The notes under the pieces are model-generated. The model saw nothing but the letters and a program-made list of their open reading frames with translations, had not been told where the DNA came from and made no database searches. 46,882 nucleotides of DNA, taken from Thermobacillus xylanilyticus. Lineage in GTDB: Bacteria > Bacillota > Bacilli > Paenibacillales > Paenibacillaceae. Position numbers and translations under genes: made by a program. This document shows, piece after piece, positions 1 through 9,662 of this stretch (the stretch's first letter is position 1; each line of letters opens with the position of its first letter). The DNA lies in contig NZ_CAJRAY010000033.1 in the NCBI RefSeq assembly GCF_907165215.1, positions 16,441 through 63,322 of the forward strand, written 5' to 3'.

Positions 1-640
1 TGGCATGCACGCTACAGGCGCCCCGGCGGTCCTCTGCGCGCCGCTGTAGCGCGATATGCACGTTACAGGCGCCCCGGCGGGCCTCTGCGCGCCGCTGTAG
101 CGCGATATGCACGTTACAGGCCCATCGGCTGGGCACTGCGCGACGCTGTAGCGCGGTATGCACGTTACAGGCCTATCGGCGGGGCTTCGCGCGAGGCTGT
201 AACGTGGTATGCACGCTACAGGCGCCCCGGCGGGCCTCTGCGCGCCGCTGTAACGTGGTATGCGCGCTACAGGCGCCCCGGCGGTCCTCTGCGCGCCGCT
301 GTAACGTGGCATGCACGCTACAGGCGCCCCGGCGGGCCTCTGCGCGCCGCTGTAGCGCGATATGCACGTTACAGGCCCATCGGCTGGGCACTGCGCGCCG
401 CTGTAGCGCGATATGCACGTTACAGGCGCCCCGGCGGGCCTCTGCGCGCCGCTGTAACGTGGTATGCGCGCTACAGGCGCCCCGGCGGGCCTCTGCGCGC
501 CGCTGTAGCGCGATATGCACGTTACAGGCCCATCGGCTGGGCACTGCGCGACGCTGTAGCGCGGTATGCACGTTACAGGCCTATCCGCGGGGCTTCGCGC
601 GAGGCTGTAACGTGGTATGCGCGCTACAGGCGCACCGGCT
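1..640. repeat. 51-bp tandem hairpin array (12 full units plus a degenerate end)
   Basis: The motif ATGCRCG recurs at 5, 56, 107, 158, 209, 260, 311, 362, 413, 464, 515, 566 and 617, an exact 51-bp period. The array runs off the left edge. Each unit has a right arm (CRCGYTACAG), a 26-nt middle and a left arm (CTGTARCGYG), then a 5-nt RYATG link. The arms are near-complementary. They pair perfectly in four units (starting 158, 413, 464 and 566), in both an AT version and a GC version. The middle comes in three classes: A (GCGCCCCGGCGG...), B (GCCCATCGGCTGGG...) and C (GCCTATCSGCGGGG...), in the order A A B C A A A B A A B C. The last unit decays after about 630. The sequence shows the period and pairing; function is unknown. 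Because 51 is a multiple of three, several frames stay open, which is not evidence of coding. Confidence 0.93.
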
Positions 641-683
641 TTGCTCCACGCACCGCCACGTTCATAGCAGCCGCACCGAATCG

Positions 684-716
684 GGACTGTCCGCATGGAC
701 GGTCCTTATTTTTTTT
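684..716 (+). terminator. intrinsic terminator after the hairpin array
   Basis: GGACTGTCC (684-692), loop GCAT and GGACGGTCC (697-705) form a 9-bp stem with one G-T wobble, followed by a T-rich run at 706-716. It faces right, so it would end transcripts coming through the repeat array before the glucan synthase gene. This implies that the array is transcribed, or lies in the 3' region of a gene to the left of the window. Confidence 0.8.
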
Positions 717-871
717 GTCGACGGCATGCCCTTTTCCGCTCTCCGAAAACGTTCTTCACAATCCGCCACAAAGTCCCCCCTTTCGCCTCCCGGTCATAAA
801 AAACGCCCGTCGTGGGAATATTTAACTTCGTGACTTTACCTGAAATTACGACATCGATCACGGGAGGACTC

Positions 872-3800
872 ATGATTCTGAACGAGGAGCAGCTTCGGCG
901 CAGGGCGCGGGAGCTGGCTTTGACGCATACGTTGTCCGGCGGCGGCCTTCGCGCATCATCCGCCTTGATCCGCGGATTCGACCGCGACGCCACGGAACTT
1001 CGGGAATACGCGCTCAGACTTCAGCGGGAGGGACAAAGCGGGACGAGACCGGCCGAAGAATGGCTGCTCGATCATGCGGACTTCATCGCCGAACAAACCC
1101 TTCATATCCGCAAAATGATCCGCAGAGACGAAACGCGCCGCCTGCCCGCGCTGTCCGGCAGCCGGGAGCTGCGCGTGCTGTCGCTCTGCGCGGATTATCT
1201 GGAGCATACGGACGGCCTGTTCGACGCCGATCTGCTCGCCGCGTATGCGGACGCGTATCAGGACATCGCCGTCCTGACGATCGGCGAGGTCGCGATGATG
1301 CCGCTGTTTGTCCGCATCGCGGTCATCCGGCGGCTGGCCGGCCTGGTCCGCACATTGAAAGAACGCCGCGAGGCGGGGGATCGAATCGACCGCATTCTGG
1401 AACCGTTCGCGGAGAAAACGCCCTCGGCGACCGCCATCCGGGATGCGCTGGACAGCGCCGGCGAGACGCTGCCGCTCTCCGGTCCGACCATCGTCCATCT
1501 CGTCGACCGGCTCGGCGAAATGGCCGAATACGCGGGCGACGTGCGGGAATGGCTCGTCTGCCGGCTCGATCCGGAACAGGAAAGTCTGGAGCGGATCATC
1601 GCGCACGAGCACAGGCTGCAGGCGTCGTACGAAGTGTCGGCGAGCCACGCGATCCAATCGCTGCGGCGGCTGGACCGCCTGGACTGGAGCGGCATGTTCG
1701 AGCGGCTCTGCCATGTCGACCGGGTGCTCCGGACGGAGGCGGCGGGCACGTACCCGCTGCTCGACGCTTCCAGCCGGCAGGTGCTGCTCGGCCGGGTGCA
1801 GGTGCTGGCCCGACGCATGCGCGTGCCCGAGACGCTGGCGGCGAAACAGGCGGTGGAACTTGCCGCCCGCTATGGCGAGCGCCCGGACCGCGCCGGTCAA
1901 CAGGGGCGGGCCGACGTGACGCAGGCCGGGAAGGCCGATGCGCTGCGGACCGGCCAGACCGAGGAGCAGAATTGCCAGGACGGCGGCATCCTGCCGCGCC
2001 CGGCCTACGCGGCGTATTATCTGCTTGATCCGCGCGGCGTCCGGGCGCTCTGGCGCGCGCTGAAACTGTGCGCGAAACCGCGCGCCATGCCCCGGGCGGC
2101 GATCAAACAGATGCGCCTTCCCGCTTACTTCGGCGCGCTGGCCGGCGTTTTCGCCGCCCTGTGGGCGCTCGCCGTCTGGCTGGCGGCGCCCGCTTTCGGC
2201 GCCTCCGGCGGACAGGCCGTCCTGGCCGCGGTGACGGCGCTTCTGCTCGCGTTTCCGGCGAGCGAATGGGCCGTGCAGATCGTGCACCAGTCCATCTGCG
2301 CGTACTGCCAGTCGCGGCCGCTGCTGCGCTACGACTATTCCACGGGCATTCCGGATGACGCCGCGGCGATGGTCGTCGTGCCGGTGATCTGGACCAGCCC
2401 CTCGCAGGTTCGCGAGAGCGCCGAGCGCCTCGAACTCCATTATCTTGCCAACCGGGACCCGAATCTGCATTTCGCGCTGCTCGGCGATTTCGCCGATGCG
2501 GACGCGGAGACGAAGGAAGAGGACCAGGCGATCGCCGATGAAGCCGTCCGCGCCATCGAGGCGCTCAACCGGGCATACGGCTCGGAAGGCGGTTCGACAT
2601 TTCACGTGTACATCCGGCGCAGAACCTGGAACGAAGCGGACAAAGTCTGGATGGGCTGGGAGCGGAAACGCGGCAAGCTGGTCGAATTTGCGGATTTGCT
2701 GCGCGGCGAATCGAACACGTCTTACGCCGTGCGCGTCGGCGATCCGTCGGTGCTGCCCGGCATCCGCTACCTCATCACGCTGGATGCCGACACGCAGCTC
2801 CCGATCGGCGCGGCGCAGCGGATGATCGGGACGATGCATTACCCGTACAACCGTCCGCGGCTGAACAAGGAAGGCACGCGCGTGGAGGAAGGCTACGGCG
2901 TCCTGCAGCCGCGCATCGGCGTCAGCCACGAATCGGCGATGCGTTCCCGGTTCGCCAGACTCTGGTCCGGCGAACCGGGCATCGATCCTTACGCGTTCGC
3001 CGTGTCGGACCCGTACCAGGACGGTCTGGACGTCGGGATTTTTACGGGCAAAGGCATCATCGACGTCGACGCGTTCCGCGCGGTGCTCCGCGAGCGCATT
3101 CCGGACAACCGGGTGCTGAGCCACGATCTGCTGGAAGGCGGCTTCCTGCGCAGCGGGCTGCTGCCCGACATCGAGCTGGTGGACGGCCATCCGGCGACGT
3201 TCAGCGCCTACCAGCACCGGCAGCACCGCTGGATACGCGGGGACTGGCAGCTGCTGGGCTGGCTGCGCCGCACGGCGGAAGACCGCAGCGGGCGGAAGCG
3301 GCGCGTCGACCTGTCGCCGCTGACGCGCTGGCAGATCACCGACAATCTGCGCCGCAGCCTGCTCACCCCCGCGCTGCTCGTGCTGCTCGTGCTGGCCATG
3401 CTCCTGCCGGCCGGATCCGGAACGGCCGTCGCCGTCATCGCGCTGGCGACGCTGGCGATGCCGGTGTGGCGCGCGCTCGCCGCGCCCGGGCGGCTCATCC
3501 GCCGTCCGTCCGTCCTCGCCATAGCCGCCGGGCAGTCGCTGTCGGCGCTCGCGACGCTGCCCTATCAGGCGGTCATGACCGTCGACGCGATCGCCCGGGC
3601 GCTCTACCGGATGGCCGTCTCCCGCCGGAAACTGCTGGAATGGATCAGCTCGGCGGAAGTCGAGCGGCTCAGCCCGCGCCGGTTGATGGGGCTGGAATGG
3701 GGGCTTGCGCTTGCCATCGCGACCGGAATTCTGGCGTTTTTCGCCGCTTCGCCCGCCCAGACGGCCATCGGCCTTTCGCTTGCCGCGATCTGGGCGGCGG

Positions 3801-6800
3801 CTCCCGTCGTCATCGGCTGGTTGGACAAGTCCGCTCCGGCCGGCGAAGACGGATTGACGGAGGCGGAGCGGAACGAACTGCGGAAGCTGGCCGCGGATAT
3901 CTGGCGCTTCTATGAAGACTACACGACGGAGCGGGACAACTGGCTGCCGCCGGACAACGTGCAGATCGATCCGCCGGTCGGCGTCGCCCACCGCACGTCG
4001 CCGACGAACATCGGCATGCTGATCGCCTGCACGGTGACGGCGCGGGATTTCGGGTTCATCGACACGCCCGGCATGATCGAGCGGCTGGAGCGGACGATCG
4101 GCACGGTCGAGCGGATGGAAAAATGGAACGGCCACCTCTACAACTGGTACAACACGGAGACGCTTCGTCCGCTGCCGCCGCAATACGTGTCGACCGTCGA
4201 CTCGGGGAACCTGGTCGGCTGCCTGATCGCCGCGAAGGAAGGGCTCGCCGAGTGGCTCAGGCGCGATTATCCGGACGGAGAAGCGGAGGAGGGCGCCGGT
4301 AAGCGCATGGCGTCGACCACCGGGGAACGGGAGCCGTCCGCGCCGCGCGGACCGGAGCGGCTGCAGCCGGTGACGGCCGATCTTGAGGCGTCGGCGGAAC
4401 CGGTCGGCGCGTACGGCTTGTCCCGCCCGCAGGCCGAAACCGGCGATTGGGCAGCCCGCGGACGCCGGCTCATCGAGCGGATGGAGGCGCTCATCGCCGG
4501 CACCGATTTCCGGCCGCTGTTCGATCCCGCAACCAAGTTGTTCAGCCTCGGCTGCCACACCGCAACCGGGGAGAAAGAGACGATTCTTTACGATCTGCTC
4601 GCCTCGGAAGCCCGGCAGGCGAGCTTCATCGCGATCGCGCTCGGACAGGTGCCCGTCTCGCACTGGTTCAAGCTCGGCCGCGCCATGACCCGGACCGGCG
4701 GCGGCAAGGCGCTCGTCTCCTGGTCGGGCACGATGTTCGAATATTTGATGCCGCCGCTGCTCATGCGCACCTTCGCAGGGACGGTCTGGGACGCCACCTA
4801 CCGCGCCGTCATCCGCAAGCAGGCGGAGTACGCGCGGCTGCGCGGCGTGCCGATGGGCATTTCGGAGTCGGGCTACTATGCGTTCGACTTCCAGATGAAC
4901 TATCAATACCGGGCGTTCGGGGTGCCCGGCCTCGGGTTCAAGCGCGGCCTTGAGACGGATCTCGTCGTCGCGCCTTACGCCACGGTCATGGTGCTGCCCT
5001 ACGAGCCGCGGCTCGCGATGGATGAACTGAGGAAAATGGAAGCGCTCGGCGCGCGCGGAGAATACGGCTACTACGAAGCGATTGACTGTACCCGCGAACG
5101 TCTGCCCGAGGGCAAAACGAGCGTCGTGATCCGCAGCTTCATGGCGCACCACCAGGGCATGATGCTGCTCACCCTCGGCAATCTGCTGCTGGATTCCAGC
5201 ATGGTGGACCGCTTCCATGCCGACAAGCGCGTCCGCTCCGCCGAGCTGCTGCTGCAGGAGCGGGTGCCCGAACGTCCGGCGCTCGTGCTGCACGCGGCCG
5301 CCGCGCCGCTCCGCATGCAGGATCCGGACCAGCGGCTGAAGGCGCCGCAGCGGACGTTCCGCACGCCGCATCCGCCGCATCCGGAAGTATGCGTGCTGTC
5401 GAACGGGTCCTTCACGACCGTCGTCACCGCCTCCGGGAACGGCTTCATGCGCAGCGACGGGTTGGCGGTGACGCGCTGGCGGGAAGACGCCTGCGCCGAC
5501 GAGTGGGGAAGCGGCGTCTATATCCGCGATGTCGAGGGGGAGACGGTCTGGTCGGCCGCATGGCACCCGACCGGTTCGGCCGGGGACGAATACGCGGCGG
5601 AGTTCTCGCTGGAGCAGGCGCGGTTCATGCGCCGGGACGGCGACATCCGGACGACGATGGATATATGCGTCTCGGCCGAAGGAAACGCGGAAATCCGCCG
5701 GATTACGATCACGAACCTGGGCGAAACCGCCCGGCTGCTCGAGGCGACGACCTTCGTCGAACTGGCCTTGGCCGAACCGGCGGCGGACGCGGCGCATCCC
5801 GCGTTCAGCAAGCTGTTCATCGAAACGTCGTTCGATGAAGGGCAGGAAGCGCTGCTTGCCCGGCGCAGACCGCGGAGTGGCGGCGACCGGCCGGTCTGGG
5901 CGGTGCACGGACTCATTCCGTGCGGGGAATCGGTCGGTCCGATCGAATACGAGACCGACCGGGCGCGGTTCATCGGGCGCGGCGGGTCGATGCGGGAACC
6001 GCAGGCGATCCGTTCGCGGCTCACCGGCACGGTCGGCGCGGTGGTCGACCCGATCTTTGCCGTGCGCAGGCGATTTTCCGTGCAGGCGGGCGGCCAGGTG
6101 AAATTGATCGTCGTCACGGGGACGGCCGCATCGCGGGAGGAAGCGCTCGAGCTGTACGGCAGATTCAGCACGGCGCAGCAGGTGGAGCGCGCCTTCCAGC
6201 TCGCCTGGACGCGCAGCCGGATCGAGCTGCATCACCTGCACATGCAGTCGGCGGAAGCTTCGCTCTGCCATGTCCTGGCGGGGCGCGTGCTGTATACGCC
6301 GCCGCTGCAGGCGGAGCGGGCCGAGGCGCTTGGCCGCGGCCCGTTCAGCCAGTCCGAGCTGTGGCCGCTCGGCATTTCCGGCGATCTGCCGATCGTACTT
6401 GTGCTGGCGCAGGATACCGCGGGCACGGCGACGGCGGCGGAGCTCATTCGCTGCCACGAATGGCTGCGCCGCGGCGGCATCGTGTTCGATCTGGTGTTCC
6501 TGATCGAATCGCCGGGCGGTTACCAGCAGGAATTGCGCGACCGTCTCACGCGGCTGATCGAACAGTCCGTGCCGCGCATGTACGACGACCGTCCGGGGCA
6601 TACGTACGCGCTGAGTGCCGATCAGCTGCGGGAAGAGGATAAGCGGCTGCTCGCCGCCTCCGCCCGGATCATCCTCCGCCTGGACGGGTCCAGCCTGCGC
6701 GCGCAGCTGCGCATCATGTCCGCGGCGGCCAAGGCGGCTGCGCCGGCATTTGTGCCGGCGGCCGCGGACGCCGAGGCGGCGGATGTCGACGCCGGTCTGG

Positions 6801-9283
6801 CGGAAGAGGCGCGGGAAGGGCTGGTGCTGTGGAACGGCTGGGGCGGTTTTGTCCCGGACGGTTCCGAGTACCGGATCGTGCTGCCCGAACGCAAAAGCCT
6901 GCCCGCTCCCTGGTCGAATGTGGCGGCGAACCCGGACTTCGGCTTCCTGATCACCGAGCGCGGCACGGGCTACACCTGGTTCCGGAACAGCCGCGAGTTC
7001 AAGCTGACGCCCTGGTCGAACGATCCGGTGCTCGATCCGGCCGGGGAAGCGTGCTACATCCGCGACGAGGAGACGGGGCGGTTCTGGTCGATCACCCCGG
7101 CGCCGGCCGGCGGTCCGGGCGCGGCGGTCGTCTCCCACGGCCGCGGGTATTCGCGGTTCGAGCGCCGATGCTTCGGCATCCGCCAGACGATGACGGTGTT
7201 CACCGCGCGGCACGATCCCGTGAAAATTACGGAGATCCACCTCGTGAACACGGGGAACCGGCGGCGCCGTCTGTCCGTTACCGGGTATGTCTCCTGGGTG
7301 CTTGGCGTCAGCCGGGAAAACGGCGCGCCGTACATCGGGTCGGAATGGGACGGCAGGGCGCTGTACGCCCGCAACGCCTGGCAGGAAACGTTCCGGTCCG
7401 AGACGGCGTTTCTCGGCATCGCCGCGGATGAAGGCGAAGGCGGGCCGGCCGTCTGCACGGCCGACCGGCGCGAATTTATCGGCCGGGGCGGCAGCATGGC
7501 CGAGCCGGCGGCGATGAAGCGCCGGACCCTGTCGGGGGCCGTGGGCCGGTTCGCCGACAACTGCGGCGCCGTGCAGCTGGTGATCGAGCTGGAACCGGGC
7601 GCAGAGCGGACGGTATGCCTCCTGCTCGGCTGCGGCCGGGATATTGAAGAAGCACGGGCGCTCGTCTCGGCGTATGCGAACGTGGAGCGGTGCAGGGATG
7701 CTTTCGGCGAAGCGGCGGGCTTCTGGGCGGAGACGCTCGGACAGCTCCGGGTCGCAACGCCCGATCCCGCGATGGATATGCTGCTGAACGGCTGGCTGCT
7801 CTATCAGACGCTATCCTGCCGGATGTGGGCGCGCTCCGCCTTCTATCAGTCCGGCGGCGCGTACGGCTTCCGCGACCAGCTCCAGGATTCACTGGCGCTG
7901 CTGCATACCCGGCCGGATCTGACGCGCAACCAAATTCTGATCCACGCCGCCCATCAGTACCGGGAAGGCGACGTGCAGCACTGGTGGCACGAGGAGACAA
8001 AGCGGGGCGTCCGTACCCGCTATTCGGACGACCTGCTCTGGCTGCCCTACGCGACCGCGCGCTATGTGCTGCACACGGGCGACATGAGCTTGCTGGACGA
8101 GACGCGGCCGTTCCTGGTCAGCGAGGAGCTGGGCGAAGGCGAGCATGAGCGCTACGAGCAGACGGTCGAATCGGACGAAGCCGGCACGGTCTACGAGCAC
8201 TGCCTGCGCGCGATCGGCCGCGCGCTCCGCTTCGGCAGCCACGGCCTGCCGCTCATGGGCATCGGCGACTGGAACGACGGGATGAACAGCGTCGGCAGCG
8301 AAGGCCGGGGCGAGAGCGTCTGGCTCGGCTGGTTCCTGATCACGGTGCTGGATCTGTTCTCGCGGGTATGCGAACGGCGCGGCGACGGTGTCCGGGCCGC
8401 CGAAATGCGGCGGACGCGGGAGTCGCTTGCGGAGGCGCTGAACCGGCACGCGTGGGACGGCGAATGGTACCGGCGGGCGTTCACCGACGGCGGCGAATGG
8501 CTCGGCACGAACGGCGGGCGCGAATGCCGCATCGACGCGATCGCCCAGTCATGGTCCGTCATTTCGGGCGGCGCGCCGCCCGAGCGGGCGCTGCGGGCGA
8601 TGCAGTCGTTCGACCGCGAGCTGGTCGATCGGACGGCACTGGTCGCGCGGCTGCTGACGCCGCCGTTCGACACGACCGATCCGTCGCCCGGCTATATCCA
8701 GGGCTATCCGCCCGGCATTCGGGAGAACGGCGGCCAGTACACGCACGGCGTCATCTGGAGCATCGTCGCCTGGGCCGTCCTGGGCGACGGGGACAAGGCG
8801 TTCGAGTTGTTCGATCTGCTGAACCCGATCCGGCACACCTCGTCGCCCCGCGACATCGGCGTGTACCTCGGCGAGCCGTATGCCATGGCGGCGGACGTAT
8901 ACATGTCGAATCCGTACCGCGGCCGGGCAGGCTGGACGTGGTACACGGGCGCCGCCGGCTGGATGTACCAGGCCGGGCTTGAGTGGATTCTCGGCATCCG
9001 CAGGGAAGGCAGCCGGCTGTTCCTGGAACCGCGGATTCCGGCGGGATGGCCGGGCTATTCGGCCGAGTACCGGTACGGCGGCAGCGTGTACGCGATCGAG
9101 GTGCGGAATCGGCAGTCCGGCGGTACCGGGCCGGGCCTTACGGTCGACGGCAAGCCGGTGCCGGCGGAGCCGGGGGCCGATGCGGCCGGCCATTCGCCGG
9201 CATCGGCGACGGCCGCGCCCGGCGGCTGGCATGTCGCCCTCGTCGACGACGGCGCCCGGCACGAAATCGTGCTGCAGTTGTGA
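872..9283 (+). CDS. cyclic beta-1,2-glucan synthase (NdvB/Cgs type; GT84 + glycoamylase-like + GH94)
   Basis: This 2,803-residue membrane protein belongs to the family that makes cyclic beta-1,2-glucans from UDP-glucose and trims chain length by a GH94 phosphorylase module. The N-terminal 400 residues are helical and soluble-looking, followed by membrane segments near residues 418-470. A GT84 glycosyltransferase core follows, with a DAD motif (LDADTQ, near 638) and a QxxRW-type motif (QHRWIRGDW, near 785). More membrane segments lie near 830-990. Next come a glycoamylase-like domain (GISESGYYAFD, GFKRGLE) and two carbohydrate-binding/GH94 halves with the catalytic Asp in IGDWNDGMN (near 2465) and PPGIRENGGQYTHG. 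The start at 872 is chosen because GGGAGG lies just upstream; the frame is open 60 nt further up without a site. A charged low-complexity insert sits at about 4280-4440 inside the glycoamylase region. The gene appears intact and monocistronic, with a terminator on each side. Confidence 0.93.
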   Translation: MILNEEQLRRRARELALTHTLSGGGLRASSALIRGFDRDATELREYALRLQREGQSGTRPAEEWLLDHADFIAEQTLHIRKMIRRDETRRLPALSGSRELRVLSLCADYLEHTDGLFDADLLAAYADAYQDIAVLTIGEVAMMPLFVRIAVIRRLAGLVRTLKERREAGDRIDRILEPFAEKTPSATAIRDALDSAGETLPLSGPTIVHLVDRLGEMAEYAGDVREWLVCRLDPEQESLERIIAHEHRLQASYEVSASHAIQSLRRLDRLDWSGMFERLCHVDRVLRTEAAGTYPLLDASSRQVLLGRVQVLARRMRVPETLAAKQAVELAARYGERPDRAGQQGRADVTQAGKADALRTGQTEEQNCQDGGILPRPAYAAYYLLDPRGVRALWRALKLCAKPRAMPRAAIKQMRLPAYFGALAGVFAALWALAVWLAAPAFGASGGQAVLAAVTALLLAFPASEWAVQIVHQSICAYCQSRPLLRYDYSTGIPDDAAAMVVVPVIWTSPSQVRESAERLELHYLANRDPNLHFALLGDFADADAETKEEDQAIADEAVRAIEALNRAYGSEGGSTFHVYIRRRTWNEADKVWMGWERKRGKLVEFADLLRGESNTSYAVRVGDPSVLPGIRYLITLDADTQLPIGAAQRMIGTMHYPYNRPRLNKEGTRVEEGYGVLQPRIGVSHESAMRSRFARLWSGEPGIDPYAFAVSDPYQDGLDVGIFTGKGIIDVDAFRAVLRERIPDNRVLSHDLLEGGFLRSGLLPDIELVDGHPATFSAYQHRQHRWIRGDWQLLGWLRRTAEDRSGRKRRVDLSPLTRWQITDNLRRSLLTPALLVLLVLAMLLPAGSGTAVAVIALATLAMPVWRALAAPGRLIRRPSVLAIAAGQSLSALATLPYQAVMTVDAIARALYRMAVSRRKLLEWISSAEVERLSPRRLMGLEWGLALAIATGILAFFAASPAQTAIGLSLAAIWAAAPVVIGWLDKSAPAGEDGLTEAERNELRKLAADIWRFYEDYTTERDNWLPPDNVQIDPPVGVAHRTSPTNIGMLIACTVTARDFGFIDTPGMIERLERTIGTVERMEKWNGHLYNWYNTETLRPLPPQYVSTVDSGNLVGCLIAAKEGLAEWLRRDYPDGEAEEGAGKRMASTTGEREPSAPRGPERLQPVTADLEASAEPVGAYGLSRPQAETGDWAARGRRLIERMEALIAGTDFRPLFDPATKLFSLGCHTATGEKETILYDLLASEARQASFIAIALGQVPVSHWFKLGRAMTRTGGGKALVSWSGTMFEYLMPPLLMRTFAGTVWDATYRAVIRKQAEYARLRGVPMGISESGYYAFDFQMNYQYRAFGVPGLGFKRGLETDLVVAPYATVMVLPYEPRLAMDELRKMEALGARGEYGYYEAIDCTRERLPEGKTSVVIRSFMAHHQGMMLLTLGNLLLDSSMVDRFHADKRVRSAELLLQERVPERPALVLHAAAAPLRMQDPDQRLKAPQRTFRTPHPPHPEVCVLSNGSFTTVVTASGNGFMRSDGLAVTRWREDACADEWGSGVYIRDVEGETVWSAAWHPTGSAGDEYAAEFSLEQARFMRRDGDIRTTMDICVSAEGNAEIRRITITNLGETARLLEATTFVELALAEPAADAAHPAFSKLFIETSFDEGQEALLARRRPRSGGDRPVWAVHGLIPCGESVGPIEYETDRARFIGRGGSMREPQAIRSRLTGTVGAVVDPIFAVRRRFSVQAGGQVKLIVVTGTAASREEALELYGRFSTAQQVERAFQLAWTRSRIELHHLHMQSAEASLCHVLAGRVLYTPPLQAERAEALGRGPFSQSELWPLGISGDLPIVLVLAQDTAGTATAAELIRCHEWLRRGGIVFDLVFLIESPGGYQQELRDRLTRLIEQSVPRMYDDRPGHTYALSADQLREEDKRLLAASARIILRLDGSSLRAQLRIMSAAAKAAAPAFVPAAADAEAADVDAGLAEEAREGLVLWNGWGGFVPDGSEYRIVLPERKSLPAPWSNVAANPDFGFLITERGTGYTWFRNSREFKLTPWSNDPVLDPAGEACYIRDEETGRFWSITPAPAGGPGAAVVSHGRGYSRFERRCFGIRQTMTVFTARHDPVKITEIHLVNTGNRRRRLSVTGYVSWVLGVSRENGAPYIGSEWDGRALYARNAWQETFRSETAFLGIAADEGEGGPAVCTADRREFIGRGGSMAEPAAMKRRTLSGAVGRFADNCGAVQLVIELEPGAERTVCLLLGCGRDIEEARALVSAYANVERCRDAFGEAAGFWAETLGQLRVATPDPAMDMLLNGWLLYQTLSCRMWARSAFYQSGGAYGFRDQLQDSLALLHTRPDLTRNQILIHAAHQYREGDVQHWWHEETKRGVRTRYSDDLLWLPYATARYVLHTGDMSLLDETRPFLVSEELGEGEHERYEQTVESDEAGTVYEHCLRAIGRALRFGSHGLPLMGIGDWNDGMNSVGSEGRGESVWLGWFLITVLDLFSRVCERRGDGVRAAEMRRTRESLAEALNRHAWDGEWYRRAFTDGGEWLGTNGGRECRIDAIAQSWSVISGGAPPERALRAMQSFDRELVDRTALVARLLTPPFDTTDPSPGYIQGYPPGIRENGGQYTHGVIWSIVAWAVLGDGDKAFELFDLLNPIRHTSSPRDIGVYLGEPYAMAADVYMSNPYRGRAGWTWYTGAAGWMYQAGLEWILGIRREGSRLFLEPRIPAGWPGYSAEYRYGGSVYAIEVRNRQSGGTGPGLTVDGKPVPAEPGADAAGHSPASATAAPGGWHVALVDDGARHEIVLQL

Positions 9284-9291
9284 CGGCACGT

Positions 9292-9320
9292 CCCTGCCCC
9301 TATGCGGGGCGGGGATTTTG
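9292..9320 (+). terminator. intrinsic terminator of the glucan synthase gene
   Basis: CCCTGCCCC (9292-9300), loop TATGC and GGGGCGGGG (9306-9314) form a 9-bp stem with one wobble, followed by ATTTTG. It lies 8 nt after the stop codon. Confidence 0.75.
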
Positions 9321-9662
9321 TTTGTCCGGGCCGGCCGGCCGGCGGGCTCTGACCAAAACCCGGCTGGAAAACAATGCGGCGCAACGGCATAATGGGTCAT
9401 ACCGGATGCCCCGCAAACGAAGAAAATACTTCGCAAACGGCGGCACCACGCTGGCGGCGAAGCCGGATCAAGCATCACAATCGGATCAGGTGCCGCAATC
9501 GGAGCAACACTATGTACGGAACAATTTCCCGAACCGGGGACATCGCAACCGGAGACAAGATCATCGGAGAGAAGATTCCGCACACGGATACTGCATCGGA
9601 GGAGAACATAGGAGGAGCATCCATGCGATCGGAGCACCATGTCGGAAAGGGGCTGAGGCATC
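9321..9662. other. 342-nt gap with weak 18-nt repeats and no clear gene
   Basis: This stretch is less GC-rich than its flanks. Between about 9460 and 9510 an 18-nt unit (CGGATCA...CAAT) recurs twice and then decays, and ATCGGAG recurs several more times to 9640. A frame from ATG 9406 to TGA 9666 (86 residues) overlaps the next start as ATGA. It has no ribosome site, and its second half is Arg/His-rich like a shadow frame. I do not call a gene. The region may hold the promoter and leader of the hydrolase that follows. Confidence 0.4.

Noticed and set aside
1-640. CRISPR array
   Set aside because: The 'spacers' fall into three recurring classes instead of being unique, no cas gene is near, and the repeats run at a fixed 51 bp with imperfect arms.
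173-833. Proteins encoded by the 51-bp array (both strands, 17-residue repeats rich in Arg, Ala and Cys)
   Set aside because: The unit is a multiple of three, so at least two plus-strand frames and a minus-strand frame are open at once, which argues against selection on any one. No ribosome site was found.
956-7240. A 2,094-residue open frame antisense to the glucan synthase gene, plus many long antisense frames elsewhere
   Set aside because: Very high GC leaves few stop codons on the opposite strand. The translation is Arg/His/Gln-rich with no domain, and the sense frame has full GT84/GH94 motifs.
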